Assembly (NCBI RefSeq): GCF_008831285.2
Contig: NC_045140.1
Location: 289,528 to 353,527 of the forward strand
DNA from: Nymphaea colorata
Lineage: Eukaryota; Streptophyta; Magnoliopsida; Nymphaeales; Nymphaeaceae
Reading direction: 5' to 3'
DNA: 64,000 nucleotides
The translations under genes and the position numbers were made by a program. The notes below the pieces were generated by a model, which saw only the letters and a program-made list of their open reading frames with translations, was not told the origin of the DNA and did no database searches. Shown here in pieces: positions 44,626 to 55,231 of this stretch; within the stretch, counting starts at the first letter, position 1; every line of letters begins with the position of its first letter.

Positions 44626-46374
44626 ATGTGTGTGTGTGTGTATGTGTGTGCGTGTGTGTAAGCATGTGTATATGTATACATAATAGAAAGTCAGATGCAG
44701 ATCATTCGAGACTCTAGAAAGATTAATTGACTGGTTGGTCTGATTTGTCCAGGTCGATTGACTATAAATAAATGAATAGACATATTTATATGGAAATAAG
44801 TACGGAAACATATATATCCACTCAAAGAATGCACATACATACTTCTAAAAGTCAGGATAGTCAACCAACCAACAAGTAGGTTGACTAATTGGACCAGTCT
44901 TAACCAACTAGTTGTTGTTTTGTAACTGACACTTTTGCAACATTAACAGCCTTTACTTTCATAAATCCGACCATATCAAAGAGAAACTAATTTTTATATC
45001 CTAAACTTTAATCTCTTTTTCAGATCATTTCTGAAATGCACATATTCTACAGTACCAAAATTTAAACCTAGGTGGCTAAACCTATTGACATGGTAAAATA
45101 AAAATTAAAAGTCATCCATATGATTGAAGTTCGAATCCAGCATCCTATACCTAGGTCAACACAAAAAAAAAACTCTGTACCAAACCATCTATGTATGTTT
45201 TCTTTCAAACTGATCCTTTACCCACCAGAGGGGCTTCCTCATTCCTTCCCACGAAACAATCAGTCTCTCAGACACGTACAGAAGTCTTATGATCCTTTCC
45301 CCACCAGAGGGGCTTCCTCATTCCTTCCCACGAAACAATCAGCCTCTCAGACACGTACAGAAGTCCTATCGCATGTCTCAGATAGAAAACGAACAAAAAC
45401 CATTATATATATTACAACGGCTTCTTATCAATGCTTAATTGGAGACAATAATAATTTCATCCAAAACGAGCAAATAGAAGCAAACAAAAGAGATAAGGCC
45501 ATCATAACGTGACAAAGAATCAACAAGTAAGAAAATAGCATTCGTATTTCCAATTCACCAATAAAGATTTGTCATGTAACAACCAAAATTAAGAAGCAAA
45601 AGGGAACCCACCTCGCATTATCCTGTGAGCCTCCCGTTGGAACTCTGGCTCCACGAACAGTTTAGCCTGAGAGGATTCCATCTTCGGCCACCAACCCGGC
45701 AATTTCTCCACCTTCGAGAAACGCTTTTCGCGCTCTCCCTTCTCTAACCTGACAGTCTGAATTGCAGAAAGCGGATTCGGCGCATCAAAATCCTTCTGAC
45801 TCCTACCCGTCTCCCACTCGCCACTTCTGGTTGCAACCACGACCTCCCTCCCTCCGAGACTCCTATCCCGTCTCACAACCACCCCGCTCCCCGACCCACC
45901 CTTCCATTTCCTTCCCCTGAACACAATACTCAGCCTCGCCAACGCCCTAGCAAGAGCAACCAAGCAAAGCGAGCACGCGACTAGCATCCCCAAGAACTCC
46001 AACGAGGAGCGCCGGCAGGAGATGATCATTCTGCGGTCCTGATCAAAAGAGATCAGAGTGCTCAGATCCCGTATCGCTTCCTCTCCCGCCAAGACGAAGT
46101 CCTCGACAGCGTTCGACACCCTAGCCTTAGCCCCCGCAACGTCGATAACCACCTTCACCGTCGTTTCCTCCTCCACCGTCGAAGGCGGCCTGTTCAGGTT
46201 CTCCCATCGGCGGGCGATCCTTCGACGACGACGCCTAGAAGATGGCGGGGCCCAGCGGCAAAAGGTATCAAACCGGCGGGAACAAGAGGGAAAGCGGTGG
46301 CGGAGGCACAGGTGGAAGGCGGGAGAGGAGGAAGGAGCAAGGAGGGACGAGATAGTGGGCAAGAGATTGTTCAT
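40895..46374 (-). CDS. Unrecognised seven-exon gene, membrane-anchored (possibly plastid) protein
   Basis: Minus-strand exons 46374-45612, 43905-43850, 43059-42950, 42845-42686, 41445-41353, 41194-41063 and 40969-40895 join in one frame of 462 codons plus stop. All introns have GT/AG ends. Residues 1-57 are rich in Ser, Arg and Pro and poor in acidic residues, like an organelle transit peptide. A hydrophobic segment (about 125-152, LEFLGMLVACSLCLVALARA) suggests one membrane span. KLPGWWP (about 224-230) starts the C-terminal half, which is well-formed and helical: FQREAHRIMRAIMNNRLMGR, DITDDDILQLRRVCRASG, VSFDTLNTRDSFYRASVNFV, and on to LLGKIESYEELKDLGLYAEQ near the end. I do not recognise a named family. 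Splice joins regenerate smooth protein, so it is very probably a live gene. Exon 7 has two acceptors 8 bases apart; only the downstream one keeps frame. Confidence 0.8.
44566..44659. repeat. Compound (TA)n(TG)n microsatellite
   Basis: About 22 TA units (44566-44609) followed by about 25 mostly TG units with interruptions (44610-44659), inside intron 1 of the minus-strand gene. Confidence 0.97.
45211..45368. repeat. 79-bp tandem duplication in an intron
   Basis: TGATCCTTTACCCACCAGAG... through CACGTACAGAAGTCTTA is repeated from 45290 with three or four changes. Located in the first intron of the minus-strand gene. Confidence 0.93.
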
Positions 46375-47274
46375 CTCATCTCACTTATCCTTTTGTGGCG
46401 GGCAGCAGCAGAAGCCACAGAACCTCCGGGCCCTTCGGTTTTCTCCGTCAGTTCGAAACTAAAACCGAAACCATGGCTGCAGCAGTAAGCCAGTCGCTCG
46501 ATCGCCGGCTTTTTGTGGTGGGAATATGGAGGAGGCATTCACCATAAGATATCTACATCGGGTTAAGTAAAAAAATGGTAAAAGAACGTAGGCGAGCATA
46601 ACCTCCCAAGGGGGGGGAAAAGAAATCCGATACGTTAAGATGAAGCGGTTGGTGGAGCCAAGTTCGACAGGGAGGGTGACAGTATAATTCTAGGTGGGTT
46701 CCATGGCATGATCTATCAGTGAACTCCATCGGAGTGAACAAGAGAGAAGATGGCGAAGAGGTCGAAGCTCCTCCATATCTTGGGCATCCCTAATTGTTGC
46801 AGGATACATAAAAAAAAAAACATATATGAAAATCCAACTAATAATTAGTGAAAATATTAACTAGAATGTCGTTCATCTAGCATGAAAAACATCTATAAAA
46901 AATCAAACTAACAACTAGATTTTCATTAACCTGCCAGTGATTAGCTCCGTTACTCCCCTCCACATTTATGCATCCCATGAAACATTCACAATATGCAAAT
47001 TTTCCAAGTAACACTTATTGTTTGTAAAAAACTTGAAAATAATAATATATAAGAAGACTCTAAATAGACGAAGGAAATGTTGACATAAGCGATGCTTGTG
47101 CAACGTCGACTATATATTGAGTTTTGAAGAAAAAGATAGTGAAGTTTGTGGATGGAACTATAAAGCCGGCTTTAAAGAAATGGGATATTATGTTATATGC
47201 AATATTCATGATGGTACACTATAGGCTATACATAAAAAAAAAAACAAAATCTGAGGGTATATTGTACTTACCTT

Positions 47275-47386
47275 TTAGGGACAGAGCAAGAAAATTTTCA
47301 TTAGACGGAGAGAACTGTATTTTAAACAATTTTAACAATAGCTCAAATATAATTTTTCAAATTTTTTATATAAACTAAATTAAAAC

Positions 47387-47461
<75 letters not shown>

Positions 47462-47509
47462 TTTAAGAGATGGCCATAGCCCTTGCAGCCCCCCTTGGCT
47501 CCACCCCTG
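47275..47509. mobile_element. Probable degenerate hAT-type miniature element
   Basis: The right end GGCTCCACCCCTG resembles the ends of the 27-kb elements. The left end TTAGGGACAGAGCAAG is a worn match. The flanking octamers CTTACCTT and CTTACATC agree at 6 of 8 positions. The element has a (TA)n expansion in its body. Confidence 0.4.
47397..47458. repeat. (TA)n microsatellite
   Basis: About 31 AT units inside the probable hAT-type copy. Confidence 0.98.
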
Positions 47510-50500
47510 CTTACATCCACTGAAACATTCAATTAAAACAATACTTGAATCTTGTATTTATGAAAGGTGGAACAATGATGCAGAAGAATCAGCATTGGGA
47601 CAAGCACAACAAAAACAAGATCGACGTACACGAGAAATAATGTATGGCATCTTATATTGTTAGCAGTCTTGTACATTGTCAAGATGCCGTTTGACAAACC
47701 AAGAATCGTATAAGTACTTGACAAAATTTTCTACAATGTGATCTAAAATGTAATGAACATTATAAAATAAATGCGTTGACTAGCTCTCACGAATATGAAA
47801 CTCATTCAAGGCGCGATTCTCGTTGCCGTTCATATGTTTTATTGCCTTGATGTGCAAAAATTAACTCATGCATTAATGAAATATCGTTTCTAGACACGTC
47901 TTTTTTGTCACAGTAAAGCATCAATATGATTGAAGTTTCATATTGCACATGCTTTTAGCAACATGTAGCCAATAAACATGCTCATTATCACGTAACATTC
48001 ATATGCCGATTTAACATAAGCAAGCTCCACTGTGCACAACTAATATGTAATATTACATATTATATGCTGCTAAACGATGCATTAAATCAAGAAGATCAGT
48101 AGATTATGTCAACAGTTCTGATGGACATAACGGACAACCATAATATATACTCAAGAAGGTGAAATGCAAATGTCATTAGAGTGACATGAACATCCGAAAC
48201 AACTTAATAGAGATGCATGTGGGAGACTATAGAACATGCAAAGAAAGTGAATTAATTTTGAACTCGCCTATCTTTTTGTTGGGTCGATCATGCTCAAGTA
48301 ACAATTTGCCATCGAAGGTATATCAATAGACTTAACTCAGCTTATTAATAAATAATAACGCAACTCAATGAAGGGCATTAACACAACAATGTACTAAGGA
48401 TGCAAGATAATATATCATATGACATTGGTGTATGGTTGTATGAATCTCCAACATTCTACGTCCTTATGGACATGCATGCAAGTCCACTAAAGGGTATTGT
48501 GAGTGTCCCATTAATCAACCTCGAAAGTTGGAGCAAAAATTTAGTTTTAGTGTCTAATGAACTTGTTCGGTAAATTCATATGACCTTTCAATATGGAAAC
48601 TATCTTGGTCTAGGCCCTTCACCATTATACGCCACAACATTGTGTCTTCATTTCCAAATAACTAGTTGTTTCCGTTATACTCAACTTCATTATGACCACC
48701 CCTTCTCACCTATGTTGAAATGCCATGCTAACTTAAAAAGTGGTTCACCCAATTCGGTTTGGACTTTGGAGCAATCCCGTGACTTGCACAATAAAGTTCT
48801 TCTTTCATACAAAACATCCATGAGTTTTCTTCCCTACTCTGCAAAAGTGCACCGTAATTGGTTGGACAAGCTGAGCAGTGTAAGACTGGTTATTAGTTTG
48901 ATTTCTATGGGTACTATTTTCTTGGGCTGCAAACGCTGAATGTGTGATGCTTAGGGACCATTTGGTAGTAGGGCTACTATGTGAGTGTTTCATGAATGAT
49001 GAATCCACCCCAAAGATTGGAGCAGATTCATAGAATACTGGAACTAAATGTCTATAAATCTGTTCCAACTCTCAATCTTTCGGGCAAATGTATGGAACAC
49101 TCACAAAGTGTTCCGTTTGCCGAACAAACTCTTAGTTGACAGATATCTCACTCTCCATTTAAGTCCTGAAACAACCTTGTATGAGGGGCTTTGGCTTGTG
49201 TATTCTTTTTCCCCATTGCTTTTTTTTTTTTTTGCACACAATGTCCGTGCCATTCTTCTCATCAGCTCCATATAGTTTACATTTTAACGCAGCTCGAAGA
49301 CTACCACCAGCTTATGTTGTAGCAAAGAACATTTAATGAATTAAAAAAGGGAGATTTGTCTGACCCTGAAATTGTTGCTCCCATATTTCAGTCCTTATGA
49401 TAGGCAACCGAAGGCCTGGATGATAATTTGTAATGTAAATATTATAGTCCCTTGACATTCGTCTCTGCCTTTAGTGAATAAGAAAAGAAGGCAGATTTTT
49501 AGACCTTGCATGCACTTGAATTTCAAGCTTAGATTCTTTTAGCATATATGGAGACGATCAATCATGTCTTGACCTTTTTCAATTGGCTCTCATATTTTTT
49601 GCATCTATTTAGAGATAGATAGAAGTGTGAAAACTTACTAAACAGCAGGACATGCTTAAAAGCAAATGTAGAGAGGCATAATTTAACAGCTGAACTGGGA
49701 AGAGAGAAAGAGAGAGAGAGAGTGTGTGTGTGTCTGAGAAAGTAGACAGCTATACGTGTTGCAGAAAAACATTTCATGCCTTTTCTTGCTTTGGTTCCTT
49801 GTGTATATACTTTGTGAGGCCAACATCCGGAAAAGTAGAAAGAGAAGCGTGCTTTGTTTCTTTCCCCCTCTTGCCGACATCTTCCTTTAAGTGACCATCA
49901 CAGCGAGAGCTGTGAAAGAAGCCAAAATCATGTGAAACATAGCGAGGTTCTATTAATCAAGTTATGTGAAAAAGCAGCTTACACTCTCCAGGAGTCGATT
50001 CCTAATCGTTGAGGGTTGTTTTTTATTAGGCCATCGATTCGATATGGCATGCTTATGCAAATATAGCAACAAATCTACGCTGAAGTAGAGGTTCATCAAA
50101 CTGAAGTTGAGAACTATCATTACAGCAGCAAAATATCTGAACTAAGATCATAAGGAAAAAAATCTGGTCTTAAATCCATGGTTCTCAAATGCCGACGATC
50201 TAAGAACATATAGGTCAGAAGTAATCAAACACTCTCTTAGTGATGAACATAGTTTTTTCAAGCTTGGCTAGCAGACTCTTTAGTATAAAAGAGCTAAGAT
50301 TAAGCTCGATTCAGTCTTCTGCTTACAAGGTTAGTAGTATGATAAAAAAATCATGAAATTATACGATCATGGTTCGAACTTGAAATCACATACTTCATTT
50401 AGCCAATAAGTTACTAAACGAAATTGAGTAACAAGTAGATTAATATACTGAAATATAAATTAGTGGTCCCATTGTAATAGCAACAACATAATGCATGGCT

Positions 50501-51866
50501 TCATTCACAGACGTCTCTATAGACGTAGAACACAAGCACAATTTCTTGCTGGTTTCCAATAGCTCATTTGATTAAGGAGCTAAATGTGCTGAGCTTGAAT
50601 AGTGTTGACTCACTAGTTCAAGGAGCCAGTTCGTGTTCAACTCATGAATTCACAGGCTTGGTGTGCAATAGATGTAAGCAGACCGGATCCAACTCAATTG
50701 AAATCTCTCCAAAGTCTCAAGAGGCGTAGTGTGGCTGGTTCGACTAGCAGGTTGGTGAAAGTCCAATTGTCAACTAGATTTTCATGTACTTTATTCATGT
50801 TAGCTGCAAATGGTGGATGTGCAACACCACTATAGTTGACAGGTATATCGTTTCTCACCTAAGTCCCGAAACAGTCTTAGACCACAAAGAATTTGAATTT
50901 TTGAGACCAAATTCAGATCGGACAGACGTAAGATTTGACTCTATTTGTTTTTAGATCCATATCCAATCACTTAAATTGCATACCGAATCTCAATCTGATC
51001 AGTATCGGGTCGTCTTCCTTCCCATCGGATCTAATTAACCAGCTATAATATGGTATTGGTAATGGGATATTTCTGGCCGTAGACATTTCTGTGTAAAGCT
51101 GAACTCTCTCACGCGACAAGCATCCACTCTGTTCAATTTGGGTCCTAATTGAAGAAATGTGTTGATAAAAGAGTTTATCCACCTCAAAGGCCGTTGAACG
51201 GAAAGCCTTCAAAGTTCAAGAACGCGAAAGAAATCAATGTCCATTACATTTCTTAGCGTAATCTGGCAAAGGATCTCTCTACAAACCCGCCTTTAAGTCA
51301 GCTTCAGTTGATAAGAAGTCAAAAAAAATCTTTGCAGATCAGTGTAATCTTTGTTGCTCTGAGCTGTTGTGTTAGAAACTAATCCAATTTTGATTTGTTC
51401 TTTAATCGATAAGCTTTATTTCTTTCGTTCTTGTGATCCATCAACTAAAAACGAGGGGGAACAATAGAGAGAGAGAGTTTTAAATTCAATTATCTTCCCC
51501 AACCGACTTCCTGGTTTGAAACTTTACAAAGGGTAGGAAGGGAAAGAAGAGGGTATATGGGTCACATGGAAATTGGCTGTCTTTTGAATGTTTCAAACAA
51601 ATGTCAAGCTCCTGATTTCCCACTTAATCTCAGGATTCTCTCAAAAATAAAACCGCCACAGTTTCCAAAAACAAGTAATTTTGGGGTTTTATTAATTTAA
51701 GTTTCGAACTGTTCAATGTTTGAAAAAGAAAGCCGGGGTGGTCACAGATTCGGAAACTCAGGCAGATTTTGTTTTTTCCTTCTGCAGAAAGAAGGGGAGA
51801 GAGTCTTTTCTTCTTCCCCGCCAATGGGTCTGTTTTCTTCCTTCCCAATGAGTCGATGACTTAGAA

Positions 51867-51884
51867 TCCCTCTCTCTTTCTCTC

Positions 51885-51917
<33 letters not shown>

Positions 51918-51920
51918 TTT
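51867..51920 (+). promoter_or_regulatory. CT/TCTG-rich 5' leader of the zinc-finger gene
   Basis: A run of CTCT and TCTG repeats ends 16 bases before the ATG at 51937. Pyrimidine-rich initiator and leader tracts are common in plant 5' untranslated regions. It probably lies in the 5' UTR; the transcription start is not visible. Confidence 0.45.
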
Positions 51921-51936
51921 GATTTTCTACAGAAGG

Positions 51937-54900
51937 ATGGTTTCTGGGAGCAAGCAAAAGCCCTCAAAGAGGGAACCACTAGATGCTGGCCAAGAACCCG
52001 CAAACCCCACCATCAAAATCGATTCAGAGCGCCTTCTTGAGGGGGTTTCTCCCCAATCTGAGGGATACCCACTTGCTATAATGGGGGAAGAAGGGGAGGA
52101 GGAGGTACTTCTCAGACGTTCTTGCGCTCTCTCATTGGAGGAGGTCATCAGGAGGAGGTCTAACAGAGTGAAACGCCTCTCCAGGGTTTACAGAAAACAG
52201 TATTGGGCCTTATTGGAGGAGGTGAGGTTCAGGTACAGAGAGTATTACTGGAAGTTTGGGAGAAGTGGGGTTAAAGAAGAAGAAGAAGAAGAGCGGGCCG
52301 ACAATGGAGGAAGCGGGTTTTTGGTCGGGTGTGAGAACGGGAACTATGGGGTTCCAGGAAGCGGGTTTACGGCGAGGATTGGAGAAGGCGGGTCTGGTTT
52401 TCTGGAGGGGGAAGGGGACGGTGGGGTGGGTTTTGTCGAAAGATTGGGACAAGATTGTGGTGGTTTTCAGGATAGGAACGGGGAAAATGGTTTCGAGTTT
52501 CCGGGAAACAGTTTTCCGGCGAGTATGGATAGCAGATTTCTGGGGGAGACAGGAGATAACGGTTTCAGGATACCGGAGAACGTATTTCCGGCGAAAATGG
52601 GTCGAGATGGATGTGGATTTTCGGCAACGAGTAAGGAGAATCATTTCGGATACCCAGATTGCAGCTTTCCTTCAAGGATGGGGCAAGATGGGTGTGGATT
52701 TCTTGGGGGTAATGAGGAAGATCGATTCGGGTTCCCGGATAGTGGTTTTGTGGTGAAGGGTGGTCAAGCTGCACGTGCGGTGGTGAAGACCGAAGAATGC
52801 AATATTGGTTTTGCTGAGAGTGGCTTTCAGATGAAGACACGGAAGGATCTATATGGGCTGTCGGGCAAACACTCAGAAAATGGATATGGTTTCTCTGCGA
52901 GTGGTTTTCCTGGGAAGGCGGCCCAAGAGGGTCGCATGTTCTCGGCGAAGTATGGCGAAAATGGATTTTCAGCTCCAGAGGGGAGTTTTACAGTAAAAAC
53001 ATTCCAGGAGGATTCTGTTCCTCCTACTAAATCTGGTGAAAATGGTGTACCTTGCCCGGTCAACAAGGTGAGCGATAAGGCAGGTGATAACAAGTGTGGA
53101 TTTTCAGGGTGTAAGATGAAGCCAATGGCGCTTAGTGTTTTCTGTCACTCTCATATCCTCTCCGATAGCAAGCAACAGTTGTATAAAGCTTGCACCTATG
53201 TGATTAAGAGGTTAGCCCCGTTTACTCTTTTTCCTTAATTGAGATTGGCTTTTGCACTTGTCTTGATTGACTTGTTAACTGCATTATGCTTTTTAGTTCT
53301 TGTATCGGGTATCTTGCTTATGTAGTGGTATTCTCTTCGGGTTAACTTTTCCGAATTTCCTAGTACTTGTTCTAACTGGTGTTTGATTTGAACTGGATTC
53401 CAAATTGTTCTTATCCCAATTACTCTGGAATGCGTTAAGTTCATCTAAAATTCTGCTGATTTTGATCCTGTGCACCCATTACTGGGGACTCGTGCTTGAA
53501 ACATGGGATCAATCAGTTGGTGTATAATTTGCAAACTTGACTAGTATCAACAATCTCTAGGGTATAACAAACCTACTCCAGGCAACTCTAGTAATTAAAG
53601 TATTAAACTTTGGTCCTATGTGTTTATATGAATAAACTAATGATTTTGCATAGTTGATCAAAAGGAACTCACTCGGCATTGAGACCATGCCAACCACTGT
53701 ATGAAAATACTTGGGATATTTCTAATTTCCTGCCAAAATTAATAAAAATTGGGTCCTCTTTTTTGTGCCCAATATCTCCTTCAATTACAAGAGAACCTTT
53801 AAATTCGTCGACATGCAACCTTGGGGTTGACACTGAAATTAGCTCCCTCGTGCTTTGGTGTGATCTGGATTCTGAAGTGATAAAGAAACCTTAGGAGCTA
53901 CTCCTTAGGTTCCTGTGAAAACAATTTGTGGATAAAACCGATCAATCACTTAGTGTTGCCTGCATCATATTATTGAATGGCATTCATGTGGTATTTTGGT
54001 TTTATGGCCAATAAGGTTTATTATTGCGTGGTTCAAGGTGCAGTATTGGAAGGCTATTCTGCTTTTGCTTTTGGAGCAGGTCGAATACCTTTTCATTGTA
54101 AATCTTATGGTTCTTCTCAATTGTCTCCCCTCAGCAAATCAGACCAAAAGGAAAAATTGTTTTCTGATTCTCTTTCTATCATGATCTGATGTAGACTACA
54201 AGGTGGTTGCTTGATATGAGTTTTCCACCTTTGAGTTTGCTGCTTCAAGTTCTTTATCCTGCGTACTTTAGTTAGATTACTTACTGGACATAATTTGATT
54301 TGACTCAAGATGTTCGCATCTGGTAGCATAGGAATATGTGCTGTTTTTGTTATTAGCGACTTAACGATGCAGATTGAAGTTTGAACCTTGTGTGCACTGC
54401 AGAGCAGTCAACTGAAATACCCTTAAAAGTGGAAGGGATAGAGATCTTTTCTGGCTTGCCACTGATTGAATTATCTTCCTCATATGAAGAAAAAGTTTTT
54501 ACTCCTAATGCTTGGAACTTTTGGTTCTTATAGGAATTATTTTTTCATTGTGTAGGTTGGTTTGAGAGGCCCTAAAGATGGCTTGCACTCATTCCTTTAG
54601 AGCTTTTATTATTTAATTTTTTTATTACTAGTAAGGTGAAGACTTGAGGCAAAAATTCAACCTTGTAGATGTTGATCAACACTGGCGAGAAGGACCACAA
54701 TGAAATCCTGCATTTACTATTACTGGCGAGCATCTTGGAGATAGATGGCATATCAACTTTTATTAATAGTTTGTGCTTTTGAAACTTGCGGGAAAATTAT
54801 GTGTTCTGGCTTGCTTATATAGTTTCTCATGTGTTTATCCATATTTATGATAATTTCTTTTTTCATCATTGAAAACTAGAAACAAATTTAAGTATATGGT

Positions 54901-55231
54901 GTTTGCTGATATTTTGATTTCTTGTGCTTGATCTTCCAGTGGACAAACAGGTCCTATAACTTGTGGGAAGCCAGTTCTTAGAGCAGCTGTGCCCTGTCTT
55001 TGCTTTATTCACTTCCAGAAAGCTCAAAAACATGTAGCTCGGTCACTGAAGAAGGCGGGTCTTGCTGCCTCCTCTTCAAACAAGCCTGCACCAAAACTTC
55101 ATGTTATAATTTCAGAGTACGTTCGCTGTATTCAGGCCAAAAGAAAAGATATGGACAATGGAAGTCGTATTCAAATTAGAGATTCATCTCTTACAATTAC
55201 AAACACTGTTAAGGATGAAGCCGTAGAGTGA
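51937..55231 (+). CDS. INO80 subunit D / KANSL2-like C3HC3H zinc-finger protein
   Basis: Two exons: 51937-53210 and 54940-55231 (521 codons plus stop; the split codon is Arg). Residues 64-108 form a conserved basic helix region (SLEEVIRRRSNRVKRLSRVY, then RKQYWALLEEVRFRYREYYW). An acidic Glu run (114-119) follows, then a degenerate Gly/Phe-rich repeat array (about 125-405). The C3HC3H potential DNA-binding domain comes next. Its first half has C-x4-C-x10-C-x2-H (CGFSGC... FCHSH) and LSDSKQQLYKACTYVIKR. The second half, from exon 2, has CGKPVLRAAVPCLCFIHFQK. This domain is known from INO80 complex subunit D and NSL2-type chromatin proteins, so a nuclear chromatin-complex role is expected. The intron splits the zinc domain. 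Confidence 0.88.
52310..53085 (+). repeat. Degenerate coding repeat array in the zinc-finger gene
   Basis: About ten units of 24-30 residues share the pattern (E)NGFGFP-x-SGFP-x-K-MGQDGCGF, for example ENGFEFPGNSFPASM, KENHFGYPDCSFPSRMGQDG and EEDRFGFPDSGFVVK. They diverge from one another but keep Gly, Phe and Asn spacing. The region has no other domain and is probably disordered. Confidence 0.85.
53211..54939 (+). other. Single intron of the zinc-finger gene
   Basis: Donor GTTAGC after ...GTGATTAAGAG; acceptor TGATCTTCCAG. The intron is 1.7 kb, AT-rich, with no embedded gene seen. Confidence 0.85.

Larger units (their letters stand above)
46375..51866. other. Intergenic between the divergent 46-kb and 52-kb genes
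   Basis: AT-rich; contains a (TA)n run, a possible worn hAT-type copy (47275-47509) and short GA/GT tracts (49690-49735). No coding sequence is supported. Confidence 0.6.

Noticed and set aside
44477-44811. Frames of Tyr/Ile or Thr/His repeats
   Set aside because: Translations of the (TA)n(TG)n microsatellite, not genes.
51742-52003. Minus-strand frames rich in Arg/Glu/Asp/Thr repeats over the leader of the zinc-finger gene
   Set aside because: They are the antisense of the CT/TCTG leader and of exon 1.
52256-52840. Alternative-frame and antisense frames across the zinc-finger gene repeat array
   Set aside because: Length comes from the repetitive composition of the true coding frame; they lack any domain.
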